A DNA stretch of 64,000 nucleotides, from positions 311,956 through 375,955 of the forward strand of contig NC_018246.1 in the NCBI RefSeq assembly GCF_000227135.1. Reading direction: 5' to 3'. A program made the position numbers and the translations under genes. The stretch comes from Leishmania donovani. Lineage: Eukaryota > Euglenozoa > Kinetoplastea > Trypanosomatida > Trypanosomatidae. The notes beneath the pieces are model-generated. The model had not been told where the DNA came from. It did no database searches and was given only the letters and a program-made list of their open reading frames with translations. Below are positions 49,229 through 57,401 of the stretch, piece by piece (the first letter of the stretch is position 1; each line of letters begins with the position of its first letter).

Positions 49229-49594
49229 ATGTGCGCCTATCACAGCAGCAACCCTGTCGAGGCCCGCCGCGCCGAGTGCGCGCGCCTGCAGGCCAAGTAC
49301 CCCGGCCACGTCGCCGTGGTTGTCGAGGCGGCCGAAAAGGCCGGCAGCAAGGCGCACTTCCTCGCGCTGCCGCGCGACGCCACCGTCGCCGAGCTCGAGG
49401 CGGCCGTGCGCCAGGCGCTCAGCACCAGCGTCAAGAAGGTGACGCTCGCCATCGAGGGCTCCGCCCCGGCGGTGACCGCCGCGGTCGGCGACATCGCCGA
49501 CGCCTGCAAGCGGGACGACGGCTTCCTGTACGTGAGCGTGCGCACCGAGCAGGCCATGGGCGCCTTTGCGAGTCCGTGCTTGAGCGTGGCTTAG
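49229..49594 (+). CDS. ATG8: ATG8-family ubiquitin-like protein, copy 3 (121 aa)
   Basis: The mature protein matches copy 1 except residue 2 (Cys for Ser). DNA from 49241 to 49561 is identical to 44252-44572, including all synonymous positions. After Gly111 the propeptide is different (AFASPCLSVA against VSATLCFSTY), and the flanking UTRs are unrelated by eye. Both propeptides, and the tail of copy 2, have a Cys five or six residues after the Gly. Function as for copy 1: a PE-conjugatable autophagy tag after ATG4 cleavage. Confidence 0.9.
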   Translation: MCAYHSSNPVEARRAECARLQAKYPGHVAVVVEAAEKAGSKAHFLALPRDATVAELEAAVRQALSTSVKKVTLAIEGSAPAVTAAVGDIADACKRDDGFLYVSVRTEQAMGAFASPCLSVA

Positions 49595-51343
49595 ATGCTT
49601 GGCCCCTCCCAATGAGAGCGGTGCTGGTGCGGTCGGCAAGAGCGAGGCGGATCTCATTCATGCTGTCTTCTCCCCATGTTGTCGCGCCCTTCTCGCACTT
49701 CTCTCTGCCGCGACCCCGAGTTTTCGTACCTCCCTCTCGCAGCCTCTCTGCTGATGCTCTCGATCTTCCATTCGTTAGTGATGCTCCGCCTGTTGCCTCG
49801 GTTCAGCCGACTACACACATTCTGCGTATCCCGGGAATACTGCTGCCGTGGATGGCGCGTGTTTGCTTTTCCTTTCATTGACCCATTTCGTGAGCGGTGT
49901 GTGCTTGCATTTGTGTGTACACAAATGTGGACACTCCTGTCGGCGACCTCTGCTTCTCCGCCTTCCGTTCTCGCGTCCTGCGTTGCCGGTGACCCTCCCT
50001 TCTCCTGTAGCGACGAGCACACTTTTCTGTGACTGTCGATGATCTCAACCCTGTGCTCTAGCCCCCACATAAAGACTGCCGTCGCTGTGCGTCTGTATGT
50101 AGTGTGTGTCGCTACGAGAGTGCGGATGCGGAGGCGGGTGGCGTCACCACACTCCACCGCATGTTTTTCCCTGTTTTCTCTCTTTCTGTTTTTACGCCAT
50201 GGGTGGGCCGTAACGTCGTCTTCGGTACTTCTTTTACCCAGCGACCTCCGTAGGTGAGAGTGGCACCTGGGACCGTGGCCTGCGAGATGAGTGGCGGCGT
50301 TACCTCATCCCGTTCTTGAAGCCCGCGCCCGTGGCCGGTGCGGCATGAGGAGTACACCCACGCGATGCTCGTTGTCCTTTTTCTGTGCCCGCTCTCACTT
50401 CCCTGCGCGTTCTCTTGTTTAGGCTCGCAGTCGAGTGTGACTCCATTCTTGTCTTTTGTGTTTTGCCTGCGTTGGCGATCTCCCGGTCCTTTCCACGGAG
50501 ACCAGCGAGAGACAGGGGCAGGGGGAAATCCGGCGGTGAGGCTCTTCGGTAGCCTCGCCGTCCTCTCCCCTGCTCCCGCTTCCTCCTCTGCCCTGTCTCC
50601 CGCATCTCCGCTCCCTCAATGTGCACAGGCTGTCATGCTCCCCCCCCCCGGATATTAAACTCCAAATGGGAAAAGAAAGAGGTGAAGAGAGGCGCCGGCG
50701 TGCATTCTCCCGCTCTTGCGCCTCATCCACCAGCGCGTGACGGCGTGTGTACAGTCCTTGTTAGAGAAGGATGGCGCTCGTCTCTCCTTCGCCTGGTCAG
50801 CAGACTTCACGGTGTAGTGCTGCGCAACGCATCCCAATGCGTCAGCCTGAGGGCGCCCTCTGCTGCGCGATGCTTGCTGCCGATCAGGCACATACACATA
50901 TACGTGCTTTTCAAGCAATGAGCTTCCTTCTTTTCTTCACACTCTTTTGATCCCTCCTCCTCCCCATTCTCACCTCTTCGCGTGCCGCGTCGATGCTGAC
51001 TGCGGGCCTTCTCCTCTATTTGTATCCTCCTTTTGGCCGCCCTCTCTCCTTCAATCATTCTTTTCTTGTTTAAATGGACTCTTCCCTTTCTGCTCTCCTT
51101 CATCTACTCACTGACCACTATTACACTCACCTTTTCCCCAACTCTGCGTCCTCACTTCGGGTGTCCTCATCCTTGTTGAAGGAGAGTTAAAGCGAAAGCA
51201 GCAAGCGGCGCACTTTCTATTTCGGTTCCTCGACGTTTTTTCTTGTTGTTCTTTCTTTGAGGCCGGCCATCGGCGTTGATCCACCACGGAAACACACGTA
51301 CACACCACCGAATAAGCCTCACCCTATCCAGTAAGAACTAGCA
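49595..51343. other. Spacer between ATG8 copy 3 and the pteridine transporter
   Basis: 1.75 kb, largely pyrimidine-rich. A GC-rich island at about 50214-50348 carries a coding-like open stretch (see separate entry). C runs lie at 50640-50650. T-rich sequence at about 51230-51260 (GTTTTTTCTTGTTGTTCTTTC) is the likely splice region for the transporter. Confidence 0.6.
50214..50348 (+). other. Coding-like relic, 44 codons, no start
   Basis: Between an in-frame TAA (50211) and TGA (50346) the frame reads RRLRYFFYPATSVGESGTWD then RGLRDEWRRYLIPFLKPAPV and a short end. Third positions are mostly G/C and the residue mix (Trp, Tyr, Arg, Pro) looks like a protein C-terminus, unlike the surrounding T-rich DNA. 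No ATG opens it, so if it was ever a gene only the 3' end is left. No family recognised. Confidence 0.3.
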
Positions 51344-53365
51344 ATGACGTCAGAGTCACACCTTGAGGAGGCGGATGATAACCTCCACAATCGGCACGCC
51401 GATACACAGGTCCTCGCTGACGTGGATAACGAGTACTCTGACGAGTATGTCCACCCTGGTGCCCGTCGCCTCTACGTCAAGCTTCCCTTCATGCAGCACA
51501 TCCCCATCTTCAGCGAGGCCGCCACCTCCTATGGCCCTGGTTGCATTGGGTCACTTGGTATTTGCTACCTCCTGTGTAAGGGTATTGCAAACAGCATTAT
51601 CGGTTACGCGAAGCAGCCACTCTTCATGAACCGCTACGGTATTAGCGGCCTGCGCTATCAGCGCCTCTCCAGCATTACCTCGATGGGCTGGTCCATCAAG
51701 GCCTTTACAGCCATGCTGTGCGACGCCTTCGCCGCCTTCGGGTACACGAAGCGTTGGTACATGTTCGCTTCCTGTCTGCTCGGCGGCGTCTTCGCCCTCA
51801 TTTTGGGTCTGCTGCCTGCCAAGGAATCGTCCGCGAACACCGCCTGCGCCTTCATCTTCCTTACTGCCTTCAGTAAGGCCAACGTGGATATCCTCTCCGA
51901 AGGTCTCTACAGTCGTCTGATGCGCCGTCGGCCCAAGGCTGGTGCCGCGCTGGTGAGCTGGATCTGGTGGTTCATCATGGTGGGTGCCATCATCGCGGCC
52001 GCCATCCAGGGACCGCTGTCCGACTCCAGCATGGTACAGGTGGGCATCTTTATCGCTGCCGGCCTGCAGGTGGTTTGTGCGCTGATCTTTTTCTTCAACC
52101 TGTACGAGGAGCGCACTAACAGAGTGGAGCGTTGGGAGGATGCGCTTGCGCTGGAGGCGGAGATGCGTGCGGAGCTGGGCATGGACGTGGCAGCAGCGCA
52201 GGCTCGGCTGCGTGCTCAGATGCAGCTCGCTCACAAGAGCCCCTGCAGCACCAGCACCGAGGTGGAGCCCATCACCATGCCCATGAAGGATGTCGCTCCC
52301 CACGAGGGACAGAGGTTGAAGGTCAGTGGTGCCCTGGTGACGGAGCTGGCTGACACAGCAGAGCAGGATGATGAGGACCTACAGAGCCTCGAAGCGGCGG
52401 CGCGCGCTCGCGTGGGTGAGCCCATCACATGCCTCTTCGGGGTCTTTGAGGTCAACAGGGATGTCTTTGGCCGTAACTGGAGGATCTTCGCGTACAGCGT
52501 AATCATGACGTGCGCCGTCGTCGCCATGACGTGCGGCAACATTCTTGCCGACACGCTTGGTCTGCTGATCCTCTGCGTCATTGTCTCCGTTGTCTGCTGT
52601 GCTGCATCCTTCTGGGCCCTGCCCCTTGTCATCGCCAAGGCGAACGTCTTTGGCTATCTGCAGATGGTCTTCTATCTGCAGCTGCCTGGCGCGCTCGACA
52701 GCTTCTACCTCGCTGATGAGGAATGCCTCCCCGGCGGCCCGCACTTCTCGTACACCTTCTACAATACGGTGAGTGCCCTCATCGGCAACGTTGGTGGTCT
52801 TGCTGGTATCACCGTATTCAACTACATCTTCTCCAAGCACAGCTACCGGCTGACTCTTGTCGTCACCACCACTGTGCAGATCCTTGCCTCCGTCTTCGAT
52901 ATCATTATGGTGAAGCGCTGGAACATCGCAATTGGCATCCCGGACCGCGCCATGTACATCATGGGCGACGCCGTTGTGTTTCAGGTGTGCTACTATCTGA
53001 CGTGGATGCCAGTCGTGATTCTGCTCTCGCGCCTGTGCCCTCGCGGCTCGGAGAGCATGGTGTACGCGCTGATGGCTGGTTTTGCCAACCTCGGAGAGAC
53101 GATGGCGACCTCGATCGGCTCGCTGATCATGGAGTACGCCTGGGGCATCGTGACAACCCCACCGTGCGACTTCAGCAACGTGCCCATGCTCTTGCTTGTG
53201 GGCCACATCCTGGCTCCCATTTTGATCATCCCACTCTCCTTGCTGCTGCCGGCAGCGCGTGTCTGCGACGACATCAACGTGGACGGAGAGGCAGTCAAGA
53301 GAGAGGCGAAGAAGTACATCTCGCACGACGACAGCGACAGCAGTAGTGCCGCCGGCAAGCATTGA
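51344..53365 (+). CDS. Folate/biopterin transporter (BT1 family)
   Basis: A 673-aa polytopic membrane protein of the FBT/BT1 branch of the major facilitator superfamily, which imports folates or unconjugated pteridines; Leishmania cannot make pteridines and depends on such carriers. ATG 51344 gives a hydrophilic acidic N-terminus of about 60 residues, then SLGICYLLCKGIANSIIGYA, YQRLSSITSMGWSIKAFTAM and the FSKANVDILSEGLYSRLMRR region typical of the family. A cytoplasmic loop of about 120 residues (265-370) separates two bundles of about six segments each. The tail is Lys/Asp/Ser-rich. Substrate (folate, biopterin or S-adenosylmethionine, which a related member carries) cannot be read from sequence. 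Confidence 0.9.
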   Translation: MTSESHLEEADDNLHNRHADTQVLADVDNEYSDEYVHPGARRLYVKLPFMQHIPIFSEAATSYGPGCIGSLGICYLLCKGIANSIIGYAKQPLFMNRYGISGLRYQRLSSITSMGWSIKAFTAMLCDAFAAFGYTKRWYMFASCLLGGVFALILGLLPAKESSANTACAFIFLTAFSKANVDILSEGLYSRLMRRRPKAGAALVSWIWWFIMVGAIIAAAIQGPLSDSSMVQVGIFIAAGLQVVCALIFFFNLYEERTNRVERWEDALALEAEMRAELGMDVAAAQARLRAQMQLAHKSPCSTSTEVEPITMPMKDVAPHEGQRLKVSGALVTELADTAEQDDEDLQSLEAAARARVGEPITCLFGVFEVNRDVFGRNWRIFAYSVIMTCAVVAMTCGNILADTLGLLILCVIVSVVCCAASFWALPLVIAKANVFGYLQMVFYLQLPGALDSFYLADEECLPGGPHFSYTFYNTVSALIGNVGGLAGITVFNYIFSKHSYRLTLVVTTTVQILASVFDIIMVKRWNIAIGIPDRAMYIMGDAVVFQVCYYLTWMPVVILLSRLCPRGSESMVYALMAGFANLGETMATSIGSLIMEYAWGIVTTPPCDFSNVPMLLLVGHILAPILIIPLSLLLPAARVCDDINVDGEAVKREAKKYISHDDSDSSSAAGKH

Positions 53366-56300
53366 ACAAGGAAAAGGCAATCCTTCCGAAAAGAGACTCT
53401 GGAACCATAAAGCGGCCATTAGAAGAGACGAGAGTGCAACGTTGCTTCGCCCTCTGTTTTTTCTTCAGGTTTGGCGTTGAAGGGTGTGGGAGCGTTCTCA
53501 CGCCCTTTTCGCCCTGTTCCAGTTGTGTGATGAGCAGAAGGGGCATCCCAACACTCTCGCCTCCCTGTATGTCCGCTTCCACGTCTTTGGAGCGCTATGT
53601 GCACATGCGCATCATCTTCTGGGTCCTTTGTTTTTTTTTTTCTCTCTGTGGTACCTCCTATCCTAGCATCGATGCATCCGACCAACACACACAGCGCCCC
53701 CCCCCTCTCTTCCTCATCTCTCAGCATCTCCACATTGCCGTCTTCTCATCCTTTTCTTTTTCGCCTTGTTTGTGCGCGTGTGCGTTTGCAGGGAAGATGA
53801 GGGAATCTACGACATCTGTTGATACCCATCTTCGCCATGATTGCATTTCTTGGGTTCCTCGGCGGTGTCCTTCTCTACGATGTTAACCAAAGTCGGCCTC
53901 CTTCCCCCTCCTCCCTTTCCCTCTCGTTTAGCTGTTTTGTCGTTTGTGGTTTTGATGTGAAAAAAATCGCTGCTGGCGTTTTCCTCTACCCGTTCTCCCT
54001 CTGTGTGTATATGCGTGTAGGTATGTGTGGGTGGGTGGGTGTCTTCGCATACATTTTTCGCAGCGCACCCTCTCGAGTGGTCTCCGTAGAGAGAAAGACC
54101 CGTTTAGTGGAAGCGGTGGACAAGAAAGCGAGAGAGCGTAGTCCTTCCCATGTGAAGATGCTGCGGCTGCAGAGGACAACTATACACAACTCCCCCCCCC
54201 TTACCCACCCACACACACACACACAAGCAGAGAGGGAACAGGGCACAGCAGACACTTCCCTTTTGTTCATATCTGTTAAGGGTTCGCCCCTATCTTTAGT
54301 CTTTCCTTCCCCTTCCCCTTCCCCCCCCCCATTCTTCTTCGTTACGCTTGTGAAATTCCTTGACACATGCACGAGACACATCGATCCTCTTGTTGTTGTT
54401 TGGTGCGGTGTGTGTTGTTTTCGTATATTCGCTTCCTTCTTTCCCCCTTCCCTCCTCCTCCCTCCCCCTTCTTTTTTTGGTTCATGCATAATATACGTCT
54501 ATACATGTACACATAAATAGATGATGTGCCTCTGTGTGCCTGTCATGGTTTCCTTTCACGGCGTACTCTATGTTGTTTGTTTCCTCTCCCCACCCCACCC
54601 CCTTCTCGCCGCTTTTCCCTCTTTGTGCGTGTGTGTTGTGTGCGTGTTGCTTGCTTTCTCTCTTGTTTTGGTTTGCCGATCTACATCCCTAATTCGTTTG
54701 CATGTGCCGACACTGTATTTCTGTCCATTCTGCGGGTGTGTATCTGGCCGAGAGGGAGAGACACAACGATCGGTGCGGAGAGAGACGTAGGGGGAGGGGG
54801 GCTGAGGGATCGAGGGCGCAATGGAGTACATGGCAACGCCCTGTTGTTGCGCCTCTTGTTCCTCTGCCCCCTTCCCCTCCTTCTCTTCCTCCTCCCTCAC
54901 ACGGCATGAATGACGAATACGTCACACGCACACACACACACCGCTACGTTCATGGGAGCATACACAAGGTAAGATTGTACACACTGTTTCTTGACTGGAA
55001 TAGTGCTGCTAACTCTCAATCTCTGTTCTCTGTGTGTGTGTTTGTTTTCTGTATGTGACCAAAGACACGGGGGGAGAGTCCGTTGTAAACTCGCTGCCGT
55101 GGCACGGGCGTTCTCTTGCTGACGATGTCTACGCCTGGCAAAGAGAAGCTTTTCAACGAGCATGCTTCCCCACCTCACCCTTCTCGCACACACGCACAGG
55201 CACATCACTGCTTCGCTTCGCTCTTTTTCTTCGCTGCCCGTGTTTCTTCTTCTGCGTGTATGCGTACACACGGCGTCCACGTGGTTGGAGAACGGGTGCA
55301 AGAGGAAGGGGAGACATGGAAAGCGAGTACTGGCTGTTGTACACATTATCCTTCTTTTTTTGCTTGTTGTCGGCGTTCTTCTTGAGCTGACGTGTGTGCC
55401 TGAGCGCACGCGGGCTTGTCCTTTTCTGTTTACCAAATGCATATATATATATATATCGTCAAACTCGGCATTGTGCTGATTCCGTGTCTGCGTGCGCGCG
55501 AGAGAACGAGTAGCAGAGCTTTTTTCGTGTCGTATTTTTTTTTTCGGCATGCCTTCCACGTCGTCTCTTATTTTTGATTCCACGCATATATGTTTACCGC
55601 TACGGTGACATCGTCGTTGGCTACATCATCTCTGGTATGCCGCTCCCTGCCCCTCCCCTTTCCCTCTCCCTTTCTTTTTTGGGTGTTTTAGTGTTTGGTT
55701 TATCAATAGTAGTATTGCGTTGAACCCTCTTCTTCCCTCCCCCCCCCCACTTCTGCCAGCCAATACCAACATCACCACTACCATCATCTCAACTCCTTAG
55801 CCCACCCACCTCATTCCCGCTGGGTCAGCGGTGCGGTGGCTAGCCCTCCTTTACTGTCGTCTTGCGCACTTATCTCCTCCTCCAGCCCAGACCCCGGCTG
55901 GCGCACGTGTGCGTGCGTGTGCGTGTGTGTTATTTTGTGCTGGCTTTGCTCCGTTTTGTTTGTAACCTTACTCCCCCCTCCCCCCTTTTTTCCGCTTTCG
56001 AAGCGCGTGTGCATTTTCAACCTGCGTCATCATTCTCTAAAGAACGGTTGCACGGTAGGTGAGCTTCTCTACTCGTTGGCGCACGTCTTTCTCTGGAATA
56101 TGCGTAGGCGCGCATGGGAAAAGCAAAAGCGGAAGGGGTCCGCAGCGCACGTTCGCAGCTTCTTGCCCTTTTCTCTCCAACTCAGCTTCCCTTGAGCCCC
56201 CACTCACTCCTCTGTCACGAATGATGCCCTCACCTTGAAACCAGCGAGCCGCCGTTGATTTGTTGTACATCCCCTTACCGCCATCCTCAACGCCGATCCG

Positions 56301-57401
56301 CACGCACACCTCCACGCGGGCTTTGCGCGCAAGTGCCGTTGTATTCAACTCCGCCCCCACCCCCTCCTGCATCTGCCTTACCGACGTGGACGTTGTTGTG
56401 TGTGGTGTGTGGTGTGTGCGTTTTTTTTTTTTGATTGTGTATATCAGTCACGCAGTACGTCTATTTTTGCTCTTCTTGGTGCCCCATTCTCCGCCGCACA
56501 AGACGAGGCCAGCTCTACTGTAGGCCTGTCACGGGCCCTATCGCACGCTGCCAAGCAGCGCTAGACACACGCGTCACGGCAATGCACCGACTCAGTGACC
56601 TGAGCGCGGCCTCTGTCTCCAACTCCGCCCGCCCCCGCCTCGCAGGCTGCACACCGGTGGGCAGTGAGAGTGGGGTGGGCGGGTGGGATACGTTCGAGTT
56701 GCGCTGGCACGTTGCCGGGCATGTGGATGGCGCAAACGTGCTCGCTGTCGCAGGTCGCACCAAAGCAGCCCCATGCACACCACGGCCGCCGACGTCGGCA
56801 GCGAGGAGTCGCGCTGACCCCGCTGCGTCGTAGGCACTTGACGCTACCATCACCAGAAGTGCCTTGGCACCGGCAGGGATGGGGAGGAAGCAGGTGTGAG
56901 TGTGTGTATGTGGGCACTGGGCCCTGGATACCCCCTCCTCCCCACGCACTGAGGTGCGCTCCCTATGCCGCCAGAAAGCCGCGAAACAGGACGGAGAGGA
57001 AGGGATGCTCTCAGGTCTGCGTGACGTCACGGTGACAGATGCGTCTTCTGAAATAGCGAAAAGAGAAGATAGGCAGCGGAAAGGAAGCATGCTTTTCTAG
57101 ATGGTACTCGGAACTCCGAAACGGGATGTTTGGCGAGCGATCCGCTCCTGCACTCGTCTATATCGCCGATGCACCGTGTTTTGTCACTTCCTCCTCCTCT
57201 GCGCTGCATCTATGCTCGTGCTTCACATGAGGCAAGTCGAAAAGACGGCACCCTTCTTCTTGTCGTTGCGCTGTGTCGGGCATTAACCTCTCGAACGGCG
57301 CACGCACGCTCACAATAAGCTCTCTCTCTGCTTCGTACGACTGCACCCGTCTGGTTATTTCCTTAGCTTTCTCTCTCCGGTGGCTGCGACAGTCTCTGTG
57401 C
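53366..57401. other. Large intergenic region, 4 kb
   Basis: The longest gene-free stretch of the window. It has many T, C and GT/CA runs, a TA run at about 55440-55458, and pyrimidine-rich zones at 53540-53780, 54300-54480, 54590-54700, 55640-55680 and 55960-55995. One arm of the long inverted repeat lies at 56488-56953. Two short coding-like pieces occur: a 24-codon ATG ORF at 55316-55390 that would be one hydrophobic segment, and an ATG-less stretch near 55586-55640. No gene was called; missed non-coding RNAs cannot be excluded. Confidence 0.55.
56488..56953 (-). repeat. Inverted repeat copy B (SIDER2-like), partner at 11790-12260
   Basis: Reverse complement of copy A. The arm begins sharply at TTCTCCGCCGCACAAGACGA (56488) and homology fades near 56953 next to the CTCAGTGCG stretch. 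The flanking DNA on both sides is unrelated to that of copy A beyond weak similarity past the fading edge. Long open frames on the minus strand here are mirror images of those in copy A. Confidence 0.85.

Noticed and set aside
55586..55640. Possible ribosomal protein L21-like fragment (YRYGDIVVGY...GMP)
   Set aside because: Only a few residues agree with the family and the surrounding residues do not; kept only as an unexplained coding-like piece.
56515..57090. 191-codon minus-strand frame matching frames near 11.8-12.2 kb
   Set aside because: The match is explained by the DNA inverted repeat; frames differ in phase and quality between arms, so there is no evidence of a protein.
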